Assembly (NCBI GenBank): GCA_001600615.1
Contig: BCKK01000008.1
Span: forward strand, 1,198,534 to 1,262,533
Reading direction: 5' to 3'
Source of the DNA: Dioszegia crocea
Taxonomy: Eukaryota > Basidiomycota > Tremellomycetes > Tremellales > Bulleribasidiaceae
Length of the DNA stretch: 64,000 nt
Under the pieces are notes generated by a model. The model saw only the letters and a list, made by a program, of their open reading frames with translations, was not told the origin of the DNA and did not search any database. The position numbers and the translations under genes are program-made. How positions within the stretch are numbered: position 1 is the stretch's first letter; the number at the start of each line of letters is the position of its first letter. This document shows positions 31,150 to 42,942 of the stretch, in pieces.

Positions 31150-32939
31150 ATGTTTCGTCCATTTCGCTCCAAGCTTGTCCATCACTCCCCTGGACATTGG
31201 CGAGGTGGATCTTGTGTGGCTCTTGGGCTAGCTCGCCAGATGTCGATTGATACCAAATCGACCCACGCCCATCTCCAAGTCCCTCATCTGGGACGAGTGG
31301 AATTGCCCACAGGCATCTTCATGTAGGTCATGACTTTTAATCTGAGCTGACCTCCAGCGACAACGAATGGCGCGCGTCGTCCACTGGTATCACCTTCACC
31401 ACTGTCAATCCTGCTACCGGTGCTACTCTGTTGGACATCGCCCACGCGTCAGAGGAGGATGTCAACACAGCCGTCAAATCTGCTCGTCGGGCTTTTAAGA
31501 CGACTTGGGGTAACAATGTTCAGGCGTCTGAGCGTGGAGCCGCTCTGATGAGGCTGGCAGATGTAATGGAGAGGGACAAAGGAAGGCTGGCAGCGGTAGA
31601 GAGTCTGAATACTGGGAAGGGGATTCGAATGGCTAGGTGAGCGCTACCCCTTCTCTGCTGATAGTCAGAGATTCGGATGTTGGTGACTCTATCGCTTGCC
31701 TGCGATACTACGCCGGTCTAGCGGATAAGTCTCACGGTCAAACAATACCACACTTTGGACAGGAGAAGTTCGTCTATACGATACATCAACCAATTGGCGT
31801 TTGCGGTCAAATGTGAGTTTCTTACTGGCTATAGCTAACGTCCAGTATACCGTGGAACTATCCCCTTCTTATGTGGGCCTGGAAAGTCGCTCCTGCTCTT
31901 GCAGCTGGCTGCTGCGTCATCATGAAGCCCTCCGAACTCACCCCTCTTACCGCTCTTATGCTGTGCGACCTAGCCAAAGAAGCCGGAATTCCCTCGGGCG
32001 TCATTTCCACTCTTCCGGGTCTAGGCGGAACAACTGGCCAAGCCATTGCTCGACATACAGACATCGACAAGATTGCATTCACCGGATCGGTCGCAACTGG
32101 GCGCAAGATCAGCATAGCTGCCGCTGAGAGCAATCTCAAAAAAGTGACATTGGAGCTAGGCGGGAAGAGCCCGATAGTCATCTTCGACTCTGCAGATGTG
32201 GAGGAGGCAGCAGACTGGGCGGCAATGGGGATATGGTTCAACTCGGGGCAGGACTGCTGTGCGGGCAGTAGGGTGTACGTCCAGGAGAGCGTGTACGAGG
32301 AATTCTTGGCGGCTCTGAGGACGAGGGCGGAATCTACGGCTATCGGACAGGTGAGCTATCGTCATGATCCTAGCTGACTTTCAGCCCTCCGATGACAAAA
32401 CCTCATTCGGTCCTCTTATCTCTGCTGGGCAAAGGGACAAGGTCATGGCGTATATCCAGTCTGGCGTAGAGGAAGGCGCGAGGGTGGTCACGGGCGGGAA
32501 GCGCTGGGCAAATTCTGGAGGGGGATTCTGGGTCGAGCCTACGATCCTGGCGGATGTGAACGACGAGATGACTTGCGTCAAGGAGGAGGTACGTCAAGCA
32601 ACCTAGAGCTGGCTGATTCTTCAGATCTTTGGCCCAGTCATCGCTGTGTCCGCTTTCTCTGCCGAATCAGAAGCGATTGAACGCTCAAATTCGACCATCT
32701 ATGGCCTCGCCGCTGCTGTCTTCACCCGCGACACTCAGCAAGCTATGCGTGTCTCTGCAGCTTTGGACGCTGGGACAGTGTGGGTCAATCAGTACGCTCT
32801 TACCCATCACGGCGTACCATTTGGAGGATTCAAACAGAGCGGGATTGGAAGGGAGCTAGGGACGTATGGACTCGAGGCTTATTGTCAAGTCAAGGCCGTG
32901 CATCATAATCTCTCGCAGAAGGTGGAGTGGCCATTGTAG
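31150..32939 (+). CDS. Aldehyde dehydrogenase
   Basis: Six exons (31150-31322, 31358-31636, 31669-31812, 31846-32350, 32385-32588, 32625-32939) give 539 residues. NAD(P)-dependent oxidation of an aldehyde to its acid. Seen: [72 protein letters not shown] (general-base Glu), [18 protein letters not shown] (the second Cys of QDCC is the expected nucleophile), [15 protein letters not shown] and [15 protein letters not shown]. The N-terminal 55 residues ([32 protein letters not shown]) are basic and could be a mitochondrial leader; the inner Met before SIDTK is an alternative cytosolic start. If the upstream cluster degrades L-rhamnose, this would fit a lactaldehyde dehydrogenase (LRA5 role); that is inference. 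Confidence 0.95.
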
Positions 32940-33185
32940 TTGGGCTATATGTAGCTGTATGCATTGTAGCTGTGAAGAAGATGTGTCGCATAGCATAGAC
33001 AGCGTTTTCCTTTGTATGTCGCACGGGTCTCGGCCTCGTCATCGCTTCGGCCGGCTACCAAAAATATCGCCATGACCCTTTGACAACAATACATCCACCT
33101 GCTTGACCGCTCTATACACATCACCGGCCTGCTGAGGACTACAATGGCAGCATCTCCCTCGTAGAGGAGCCGACATATCTTCGAA

Positions 33186-36100
33186 ATGTCGGGTATGTGT
33201 CCGAACTTGGCGATGGGATTGGGAGGCCTTGGAAGGGCAGCCTGCCGAACTCGACCGCACACCTTGTCGCGCTTGATTTCTCCTCCAACCACATCTAGAG
33301 CCAGAATATCGGGTAGTGCAAGTAGGTCTCTTCAATTGAACGTTGGTAGGCTGTCGAGACTGATCACTCAGATCTACAATCAGCCGGCCCCTCGCTCATA
33401 TCTCTTCGATCTCTATCCCGATCGACAATATCGCCCCGACCATGTCACTGCTCTGCCACTCCTCTCATAGCACGCGGTACCATCCGATACAACTCCTCAT
33501 CAACATCCACCCAGACAGTAGCCGAAAAGGCCCATCCAACAGCTCCTTTAACCTCCTCCCCAAATCCACCGCGATCTATTCTTGCACGGATATCGTCAAC
33601 GTTTGCCCTTTCGGATAAGGCGTCAGATACAGGCGGGAGTAGTGTTGCGAAGTTGATCCAAATGGCGAGACCGGAAAGCAAGCAATTAGGCATAGCTGTC
33701 GGATTGGTGAGTTTTCGGGAGCAAAGGGATGGCGGAGGAACCAGGAAGGGAGGGAATTCGCGAACTCCAAATCTTCAGCTGACATGGATAGCTGGTTGTG
33801 TCAAGCTCCGTGTCCATGCTAGTACCATTGACAGTCGGCAAGCTGATAGACTTCTTCTCAAATGGAGGGGTAAGTCTAGCACACCAGCCCTTTACTGATC
33901 CGGTAGTCTACCTTCCTTGGTCTCTCATTCCCTGTCGCCGCTACTGTGCTGGCTCTGACATTTTGTGTCGGTGCTGGCTGTAATGCTGGCCGAGCAATTA
34001 TCATGCGGTTGTGTGGGCAGAGGATAATAGCTCGAGTGAGGTAAGTCGGGGTCAGCCTGAAGGATATTTTGGGGTTCAAGGCGTGGGTGAGAGCGAGGGC
34101 ATAGCGAGGCGACATATCAGCATCTCGGAGATTCTCAGATAATGGATGTTGAGGCTGGTCTGGAAGGATGTTGGATCCCGGAGCTTTTGGTACTAAAGCT
34201 GATATCCCAGAAATCAAGCGTATCTCTCGGCTCTGCGGCAAGAACCTGAATTTGCCGATCGGAGCGCAGGCGACATCGTCTCTCGGTTGAGCGTGGATAC
34301 CAGTATCTTGGGAGATAGCGTGACGAGTAATCTGAGTGATGGCTTGCGGTGGGTATATCTGACTTTCGCTCTTTGATACCTAAGCTGATGTCTCAGAGCT
34401 CTGATTTCGGCCACAGTCGGAGGTATGTCTATGCTATAGGTAGCATTCCACAGATCTTAGCTGACACTACCAGTCGCGGCCATGTTCTGGATATCAAGCA
34501 AGCTGACCTTGGTCATGCTGTGCGTTGTACCCCCCATATCTATCGGCGCTGTCTTCTATGGTCGGTATCTACGAAAGCTGTCCAATCTCACTCAGGAGGC
34601 AATTGGAGACATGTCCAAGGTCAGTCTACACCTGTCTTCAATCTTCAATATCGCAAGCTCATCCCTCAGACTGCTGAGGAAAAACTCAATGCCTTCAAAA
34701 CCGTAACAGCCTACAATTCTCAGGTCACTGAGGGCAACATCTTCTCCGCCAAAGTGAATGAGGTGTTTAGTCTGGCGAAGAAGGAGGCGTACATGTCAGG
34801 GATCTTTTGGGGAATGAGCGGGTTGACAGGGAACTTAGCCATGCTGTGTTTGCTCGGTTACGGTATGTCCCTTCCAAATCAGCAGGCGCAACAATTGCTG
34901 ATATCGAAGGTGGACATCTAGTCTCGCACGGAGAGATCACCGTAGGAGATTTGACTTCTCTTCTGATGTACAGCGCGTGAGTCCAAGTACAAGACCTTAC
35001 CTCTTCTTGGAGCCAATGCTGATCCACCAAGCTACGTCGGAGGCTCCGTATCCGGTCTCACTGGCTTCTTCACTGGCTTGATGAAGGGCGTTGGTGCAGG
35101 CGGCCGAGTCTTCTGGCTACTGGATCGCAAATCCGCCATTCCACTCGGCGTTGGCCAGAAGGTCCCACTATCCCGAAACGGCTCGATCCGATTCGAGGAC
35201 GTCAAATTCACCTACCCCAGCCGGAAGGAAGTCGAGGTGTTGAAGGGGGTGACTTTTGATATTAAGCCGGGAACTTGCGTTGCGCTTGTGTAAGTCTCTG
35301 CTGAGAATCCGGTTGGGTCAACGCTGACCATACAGCGGATCAAGCGGAAGTGGAAAGACTAGCGTCCAACAGCTCATCAGCCGATTTTACGATCCCGATT
35401 CTGGATCTGTCCAATTCGACACAGATGGTAAGCAGTCCTTGAGTTGCAGTAGCGATCTGTCCACTGACACAATCAGATATCCGCTCGTTTGATGTTGAAT
35501 CATGGCGCGACCGTATTGGCATTGTTTTCCAGGACCCTATCTTGTTCGCCGGATCTGTTCACGACAACATCGCTTACGGGTCGCCAAATGCAACGAGGAC
35601 GCAAGTTGAGGAGGCGGCAAGACAGGCCAACTGCGAATTCATCTGGGACCTACCTCAGGGATTTGATACCCAAAGTAAGCTACACCACCTATGTCAGGCT
35701 CATCTTACGGGATATAGCTGATGTCTTCAGTTGGAAAAGCAAGTCTGTCTGGCGGGCAAAGACAACGGATCAGTATCGCTCGTGCACTTGTAAAGAAGCC
35801 ATCTATTCTGCTTATGGACGAAGGTTAGTTTCCCCTTTGATCCAATTTTGGGTGCAGAGTTGACCTTTCAGCGACTTCGGCTCTTGATTCGGCATCCGAG
35901 ACAGCAGTCAACCGGGCCATAGATGCTATCGTGCGCGACCAAAATATCACCGTCATTCTTGCCGCTCATCGATTATCGACAATAGCGCAGGCGGAGCATG
36001 TCATTGTATTGGAGAATGGGGTTGTTTCAGAGCAGGGATCATATGCTCTGCTGGTAAGCCTATCTCTCCACGTTCTATGACCAGCATGACGTAGCTGACA

Positions 36101-36235
36101 CTTCAGTCGAGAAGAGAGGGAAGTCGTTTCAGGACCTTGATGGCTGCTCAGCTACTTCTTGAGCAATCGGGAGATAAGCGGCGGGAGTCATCAGCGGCCA
36201 GAAATCAGGTGGAGCTGGTTGAGCCGGGCCAGTAG
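33186..36235 (+). CDS. MDL1: Mitochondrial ABC half-transporter, Mdl1/ABCB10 type
   Basis: A gene of about a dozen exons. The N-terminus is Arg/Ser-rich and acid-free ([40 protein letters not shown]), a good mitochondrial leader. The membrane domain begins [20 protein letters not shown], with [37 protein letters not shown]-type [40 protein letters not shown] and [19 protein letters not shown]. The ATPase has Walker [10 protein letters not shown]-loop [14 protein letters not shown], signature [16 protein letters not shown], Walker B ILLMDEATSALDS and H-loop LAAHRLSTI, all intact. Mdl1-type proteins sit in the inner mitochondrial membrane and export peptides. Ends LVEPGQ. The start is the first ATG giving an in-phase leader. 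Confidence 0.9.
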
Positions 36236-36896
36236 GGGTCTCATCTTGACCGTGTATCTTTCTGTCACCACCATGCATAGCAACTCACTGTCAGCTGAGA
36301 CGGGTGTCGGGATATGTGGATACTGCGGTTCGGGGAGACTAGTCTCATGTACAGAAGGTAAGCTCTAAACTTTAATCACAAATGAATCAGCTAACGAGAT
36401 AGATACTGTTTCACAAGCTTCGTTGGCAAGTCACTGAAATGCTGTTGACCTTGTCTCAACTACTGCACTCACATTACATATACTCCTCAGTACCCCTCAA
36501 CGTTTCAGCCCCTTCGATGATATTTCTGCCTCGTCAACTCGGCAAAGCTCGGCAAAGGTACTTACCAAACCTTCAAAGCTTCAAAGCGGGGTCCTTGACG
36601 ACCTCCGAAGTGGTACAAAACCAACACCCTTGTTCTTTTTTGCGATCGGCGGTCCTTTCTGCGGTGAGGTGAGAGAAGCTAAAGGACCAAAGGGCTACCT
36701 TGGCAACAGAGGTGGGAGGACAATAAGAACAAGGAGGCTCAGTGTTCCGAATTCTTGACTTTCTTGCGATCAGGTTGTGGGATATATAAGGACGGCTGAT
36801 TCTAGGACTTTCAGCCCCATACTCGACGCTGGTCACCCACTCTCATTATAACCACACTCTTTCAAATCCCCCTACTCCCATCTTACATACACCACT
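36236..36896. other. Intergenic region upstream of thaumatin-like gene
   Basis: 661 nt without credible coding sequence. Downstream part is a CT-rich leader (CCCTACTCCCATCTTACATA) directly before the ATG, preceded by a TATA box. Small plus-strand open frames (36159-36368, 36439-36672) lack support. Confidence 0.5.
36784..36790 (+). promoter_or_regulatory. TATA box of thaumatin-like gene
   Basis: TATATAA about 110 nt before the start codon, followed by a pyrimidine-rich stretch typical of strongly expressed fungal genes. Confidence 0.45.
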
Positions 36897-38448
36897 ATGC
36901 TCTCTCTCTATCTCCTCCCTCTCCTCTTCACCCTCGCTTCTGCTCGAAAGATCACCGTCACCAATCTCTGCCCCTCTACCGTCTGGCCCGCCATGCTTTC
37001 ACCCAAAGATATCGGCACTCCCATTCCCAATCATCCCACTGGCTGGGAACTCCCTTCTGGCGATTCGACAAGCTTTGAAGTGGCGCCGAACTGGACTGCT
37101 GGGCGGATCTGGGCTCGGACTGGTTGTGTCTTCCAGGATGGAAGATTGAGGTGCTTGACCGGGCAAGGTGGTGAGCCACAGGGCAAAGAGGGTCAGCGGT
37201 CTTTAGAGTGGTAAGTCCAAATCCTTTCATGCGGCTACCATTCAGAGATTCGGATCATTGCTGATAATCCTAGCTATGCCGGTGGAGAGCCGCCAGCTAC
37301 ACTTGGTGAGTAGGCTCGTTACGCTTCAACTACCCTATACACAAGTGCTGACGATGCAGCCGAATTCACTCTCGCACCTGATGGTGAAGATAACTACGAC
37401 ATGTCCCTTGTTGACGGGAAGTTGACCATTTACCTCTACTCCTAGACATACCTCACTCTTCTCGCCATCATGCTACCATACCACAATGCTCTACTCTCGC
37501 CCTTGATTAAAGCTGATCAATCAGGCTTCAACGTCCCCATGGTCATTCTTCCTTCCGCCCCAGACTGCCCCAAACCCGAATGCCCAGTCAACATCAACGA
37601 GAAATGCCCCGAAGTGCTGCGGTCTGGTTTGGACCAGAATGGAGCGAATTTGGGATGTGCGCACAGTTGCATCAAAGGCTTTGGGCAGGAGAAGTTTGGA
37701 AATAGGGCATGCTGCAGTGGTGAGTACCGGAAGTCTACCATCAGGCGGTGATGACCCACAGCTGATATCACAGGCGGCTATAACGACCCCACTCTTTGTG
37801 CTATCTGCGGAGTGGACTTTTACAATGTCTTCAAGGACAATTGCCCTAATGCTTATGCTGTGAGTAGAGCTTGTGGCTGTAGTCAAGTCTGATCTCGGCT
37901 AATACCTCAGTACGCCTACGAGTAAGCCGCCATATCACCATCTAGCACCCCCTAAACGAACCGAGCTGACTTCCACAGTGAGAAATCCAACACCGCCCTC
38001 TTCACCTGTCCCTCCTCATCCCAATCCGACTACGAGATCGTCTTTTGCCCTGGTGGCACTGACTATGTGGGACCCAAATCTGCTTCTACCGAGTACGACA
38101 ATGACTTCTCGACCTGCGAGAACAAAGTCACCAGCGGGAAACAGGAATTCGCCGTCAGCCCGAGCCCGACTGCCGGTCCTACCATTGGCGATATCAAGTA
38201 CAGCGCTGTACCCCGAGGCGCGAAGGCAGTGCATGCTACCAGTACTAGGAGGGCGTCTGTGACTCCTACTGCAGTTATTGGGAATGCGCATGTGGCGGTG
38301 CCCGGAGGAAACGAGACTGCTGGTCAGAACCCTCAAGTCTGCGGTGGAGGCAAGCGCCGCGTGAGTCTACTTTCTCTGGCTGGGAATTGCTAAGGCATCG
38401 ACTATTAGTATTGTCGCTGATGATCTACAGCGTGCTTATAGTACCTAG
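36897..38448 (+). CDS. Secreted thaumatin-like protein with damaged splice donor
   Basis: Signal peptide LSLYLLPLLFTLASA, then the thaumatin/PR-5 fold: RKITVTNLCPSTVWPAM, WELPSGDSTSFEVAPNW, GRIWARTGCVF, LAEFTLAPDGEDNYDMSLVD, FNVPMVILPSAPDCPKPECP, CAHSCIKGFGQEKFGNRACC, YAYAYDEKSNTALFTCPSSS and YEIVFCPGG. A Ser/Thr-rich tail ends RRAYST. Thaumatin-like proteins bind or cut beta-glucans outside the cell. Exons fit at 36897-37210, 37274-37305, 37360-37416, 37525-37719, 37774-37860, 37912-37922, 37980-38360, 38431-38448 (364 residues). However, the donor after VDG (37417-37422) reads GGAAGT where GTAAGT is expected. Without splicing there the product stops early at KLTIYLYS. Either a fresh mutation, an assembly error, or a rare GG-AG intron. 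Confidence 0.85.
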
Positions 38449-38778
38449 CGGCGTGCAAACTTGAGCTGATTGGGGCTGGATGTCGCCTTTAGCCATTTGC
38501 TTGCTTCTCTGCTTTCGACACTATTTTCTATACATATACCAATGCAACGTATCCTTCGAGAATTCATATATCTCTCCCCGTGTTGCTGATATGTGTCCGT
38601 GATGGGTACATACTGGCAGCCTAGATGGCAGGTCCAGGCTCAGACACCATCTGACTCGCCAGCCACGTGGTTCCGCCGCCTCATTTAGGTCTGAGCTCAG
38701 CAAACACATTCTTGGTGTTGTCCATCATTCCTCCACGAAGCTACTATCCACTCAGCGCCACCACTCTTCTCCTAGCAT

Positions 38779-39626
38779 GGTAAGATCCATGCTCTCGTCC
38801 CTAAACATAAGCTAATTCCGAAAGTCGTATTCCAGCGACGAAGAAACCGACTTCGACCTTATCTCCCTGCGAGTCAGAGCGCCTCGAAGATGAACTCGAC
38901 TTTCCCATATGGGACCAAGCGATCAAAATCATCCTACTATCCAAAGGCTATCTCGAGCATATCACCAAAGACGCATCTCAGATGGATACCGAATGCGATC
39001 AAAAACATCCCCTTTCTGACCCTCCTACCATTGTCGAAAACACCTCTCGTCGACGCGCCCACCTCCTTCTCGCTAGGCAGCGCCAGCTGTCATACTGGAT
39101 ACTCTACAATGGTCTGAGCGAGACAGCTCAACTCTTTGTACGGGCTTGTCAAGATCTGGGGGAGCTCTTTGTCGACCCGAAACCGAAAATACTCTACGAG
39201 CGGATCAAGGCGTTATACGGGGCACGTATCGGGACGGGATTCTTCTACAATTCCCTCTGGCGGGAAGTCTACCGCATGGACATTGCAGAGAATGAGGGTC
39301 CGAATCCCAAGCTCGATATGATGGTGAAGAAATGGCGGCAACTCATTGCGGGCGGTGCCTCTCCAGAGGTTAAGGCTCATATCCGCGGCTTGGCACCGTA
39401 CGCCATCTTGAATACCCTACCTGTGTCGTATCGCTCAATGGTGATGGTGCTCGAGAATGATTCCTCGGTGACGATGGAGAAGGTGCTATGGCGTGTGAGG
39501 CAAGAGGCGAGAAGGAGAGATGAAGCTGGACTGGTGGTCGGGCCGGGAGGCACGATGATTCAGCGGCCGACTGGAGAAGGTAGGACTAGGGGATCTCGGC
39601 GGCGCAATAGAAGGGGTCGGGGGTGA
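38779..39626 (+). CDS. Ty1/copia-type Gag-like protein without pol
   Basis: The main open frame runs to 39626 and its clear part begins around 38855: ERLEDELDFPIWDQAIKIIL, LSKGYLEHITKDAS, RQRQLSYWILYNGLSETAQL, KALYGARIGTGFFYNSLWRE, VYRMDIAENEGPNPKLDMMV, KKWRQLIAGGASPEVKAHIR, LNTLPVSYRSMVMVLENDSS, VTMEKVLWRVRQEARRRDEA. It ends in a basic RGSRRRNRRGRG tail. The pattern (W..A, SLWREVYRM, LP.SYR, L..EE.RR) is that of the copia Gag (UBN2-like) domain. The CCHC zinc knuckle, protease, integrase and RT are absent and no LTRs flank it. The 5' exon is uncertain: ATG 38778-38780 is followed at once by GTAAGA, and the intron phase does not resolve cleanly. Relic or domesticated Gag. Confidence 0.65.
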
Positions 39627-40341
39627 TGTGGTGGAATCATAAGGGTCTGGTAGGGAGAATGTGAGTGTCTGGTCCTCAATTGTCGCAGATCAACTTTAGG
39701 CGCCCGAGCTGATCCACTTGTAGGAAGGGCGATATTGAGACGGTCATATTTCTCAGGCCTGAGATGGACATTTTTGCAGTGCGAGATGTCTCGATGGATA
39801 TGGGTATTGCCACCTCTCACAGTCACTGCCGCGACTACTCACCCATGTTGAAACAAGCTTACAATCATATCTAACGGTTGTAGCTTGACTTATAACTCTC
39901 GCGTATCCTCTCGCGTATCAATCCCTGGATGGATCTTGAGCGATTAAGCGGTACACCCGATATAATGTGAGTACGAGTCGTCGATGTCGAGCATGTCAGG
40001 ACATAGGCGTGATGAGCTTTGGACCAGTGGCGGCGGCGAGGCAAGAGGAGGATCGGGACGGGAGGGCTTGACTCCTGCCTATCTTTTCGTAGTTCTGCGC
40101 CACTGCCCGATCTTTCCCGGCCTCATATGTCATACAGTACATTCCTTTACTCGATAAATACCTCTGCGTGATGTATGCATGCTTCTCGCTAGTGTGTATC
40201 CCTCATATAGCTAGCCACGGTATACCATGGCAGCGCTTGAGTGACGACTTAAAAAATCCCCCCTTGTAATATTTTGGCTTTGGTGGTGCAGCCAAAATCG
40301 ACCTCCACCATCTACCACTCATCCATCCATCCATCTATACA
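39627..40341. other. Intergenic, promoter of mitochondrial L11
   Basis: 715 nt with no credible gene. It contains paired CTCTCGCGTATC copies near 39896-39922 and an ATCCATCCATCCATC run just before the L11 start codon. Confidence 0.5.
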
Positions 40342-41084
40342 ATGTCTAAAGCACCTGTAGCGCAGCTAGTCGTAAGCTATTCCGCTTGTTCTCCTCCACA
40401 ATAGCTGACAAACGTCCAGAAAATCATTGTCCCTGCGGGCAAGGCCACGCCGTCACCGCCTGTCGGTCCAGCTTTGGGAGCGAGAGGTGTCAAGGCGATG
40501 GACTTCTGCAAAGAGTTGTAAGTTTTGTCCCTTCAGCCTGGGCTCTGGTAGAGAGCGGAGATGGAAGTGAATGTGTGGCTCTTGGCGTGGAGACGAGGGA
40601 ACCAGAGTCGGGGATAGGTGAGATCCAAGCGTTTCCGAATTGCCATTGGCGGCTAGGATCCGAGAACCGGGCTAGGGGCTAGGCCAGGGAGAGTTGCGCC
40701 GCTCACATCTTACTTCTACTTTGACGAACTTCCGGTATAGCATGATATAAATGCTGACAAGTCCACAGTAATGCTCGAACCGGCCATCTCGCCCCATCCA
40801 CCCCAACACCCACCTCAATCACAATATCCCCCGACCGCACCTTCACATTCTCCCTGCGTACACCTCCCACCTCCTTCCTCCTCATGCGAGCTGCGGGAAT
40901 AACAAAAGGATCCGGAACACAAGGAGCCAACGGAAAACCAGCGGGGACAATAAGTCTCAAACATGTCTACGAGATTGCGAAGGTGAAATGTGCGGATGAG
41001 GGGTTGAAGGTGCTAGGATTGGAGAAGGTTGCAAGGGGAATAATTGGGTCGGCGAAGACGATAGGGATAGAGGTGGTGCCATAG
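40342..41084 (+). CDS. MRPL19: Mitochondrial ribosomal protein L11 (uL11m)
   Basis: Three exons (40342-40371, 40420-40517, 40769-41084) give 147 residues, the usual length for bacterial-type L11. Motifs: [114 protein letters not shown]11 forms the GTPase-associated stalk base of the large mitochondrial ribosomal subunit. The second intron (251 nt) is long for this genome. The proline-rich [14 protein letters not shown] and IxGxAxxxGI blocks make the identification secure; yeast name MRPL19. Confidence 0.95.
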
Positions 41085-41399
41085 GCGCAGATGGAGGGTG
41101 AGAGAAAGAGGTTGGCGGGCGATACGGCTGGCTCGGCCCGGTCATATGGAGGATCATCTCTGGAGCTATCTTTCACTTTTGAAGAGAAAGCTTGAGGGTG
41201 ACAGTTCGAGGAGCGGGATAAAGGCGGATCTATGACAGTTGTTGGTTATGATCGGTGCCCTGGTGCTGGTCGGGATTGCTCAGTGGTGAAGGGATGTAGA
41301 GTAGGGGGATTTCTCGGATTTCCGCTACGGCCATAATCAAGATGTACAATATTGCATGCCCATTTCCCTTTGCCAAAACCTAATCCGATAGAATCCCGC

Positions 41400-42449
41400 C
41401 TAGATCCGCGGCTCATCGTCCTGAGCTTCGTTGTACTGGTTGCCGGTCGCACCTCTGTCATCCGACTGTGCGCCGTAGACCTGTGCGGGTCAGCCTGTGC
41501 AATTTTCATAAATTGAAGTTTCAAGTCTGCGAGAAGCTTACATTCTGGTTCTTGATCCTGTTCTCAGCAGCCTCGTGGTCGACATCTGGAGCGTCAGTGA
41601 TCATCGAGAATAGAAAGATGATAAATGCCGATCTTGACACAACCACCACTACTACCTTCATTCTCCTCTGAATCATCGACCCTTTTTCACCCACGAATTC
41701 CATATCCCCCTCTACCTCTTCCTCCTCCGTTCCCATTCCTATGACCCTCTATTCCGTCTCGCTCACACTACTCCCGCCTACTGTACCTCTGCCATATCAC
41801 CTGCCCCGCCCCTGAGATCTCCCCCCTTATCCCTCATCTCAACACGTATGCAAGATGAAGGTGAATCAAGACTCACCGCCCTCCTGCCTATACCCAGGCG
41901 TACTAGTCCCCGTCTTGTATCCCTGACTGTGATCATCCTCATCATCATCGCCAAACACAGCAGGTGACTCGTCCGTCCCCATCTGGTTGGCTCGGGAGAA
42001 GGAAGACCCTTTGGCGTTTCGGCCGTAACCACCGGTTGAAGTACCTGCGAAATCAGCACAGTGACCAGCTTTCATCGAGACGACTCACTATCATCCTGCT
42101 CCATGCCTTCGTAGATGCTAGCTCGGTGCTTCCGCTCTCCTTGCCCCTGCGCCTGACCCTGCTGAGCCTGATCCGGCCCCTTCGCCATCCCCCCTCCAAA
42201 TCCTGCACCCCTCACAGCGCCATATTGGCCTTCCTGCCCAAATTGCCCTGGTTCACCAGGCTGCCCGTAGGCACTGACGGAGGGGGCCTCGCCAGACCGC
42301 TGATTGTCCTGGGCGGAGCTGTCAACTTGAGCGTCCCCGTTTCCGCCTCCAGATTGGAGTTTGGATAACTCGGCTTTCGCAATGTCAATTGTCTACCCCT
42401 TCAGCGTCCAATCTTAGATTTATATTGTGAAGATACTTACCTGGTTCAT
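41400..42449 (-). CDS. Acidic, Gln/Gly-rich protein of unknown function
   Basis: Five exons from ATG 42449 (MNQ, first intron after nine nt) to TAG 41400. Sequence: TIDIAKAELSKLQSGGGNGD, a Gln/Gly-rich middle (YGQPGEPGQFGQEGQYG; QAQQGQAQGQGERKHRAS), TGGYGRNAKGSSFSRANQMG, DESPAVFGDDDEDDHSQGYK, a long intron (about 300 nt), VDHEAAENRIKNQN and finally VYGAQSDDRGATGNQYNEAQ with DDEPRI at the end. It looks intrinsically disordered throughout and has no membrane helix or known domain. Small hydrophilic stress proteins have this look, but I do not assign a function. Confidence 0.7.
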
Positions 42450-42942
42450 TTTATGTAGTCGTAACGGTGGTATCAGAAGGGAAGAGCTGAATGGAAGACA
42501 GATTCAAGATGAGAGAAGGATAGAGGGTTAGTTGTGCCTGCTCTCACTGGCGCGTCATGCGGATCCGGAAATGACGTAACACGCCTAAAGTGGCAGAATG
42601 GTGTTTTGCCACCCAACCCTCCCTCGACTTACTGTGGGAGTGATGACAGGATGGATAAGCTAAGCTTACTCAGAAGAGGCTTCAACATAGTAGCATCTCC
42701 CTCATCTGCGCACAGAATTATCATTCAAACAATGCCCACCGTTGTAAGTGAAGTTGAGATTATCCGGATTATCGACTCGGCCGACCATGTGGCTGGGTGG
42801 CAAATCAGCTGCACTCGAGTATTTCAGTCGCATTTGTCATCTTCGGCTCCGCTCAATTCGATTTCCCTATAATTTCTTACAAACTCCAGACTTCTTATCA
42901 CGTTCATCCACACTAAACGATAGATACCTGAGTGCATCTACA
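42450..42942. other. Divergent promoter region
   Basis: 493 nt between two divergent starts. In-frame ATGs upstream of 42943 (e.g. 42748) belong to an open frame that is more likely leader sequence. No clear operator seen. Confidence 0.4.

Noticed and set aside
31858..32241. 127-codon minus-strand open frame
   Set aside because: Antisense shadow of the aldehyde dehydrogenase core.
42748..42942. Upstream in-frame ATG for the APH-fold kinase
   Set aside because: The extra 65 residues look like translated leader; ATG at 42943 just precedes the conserved part.
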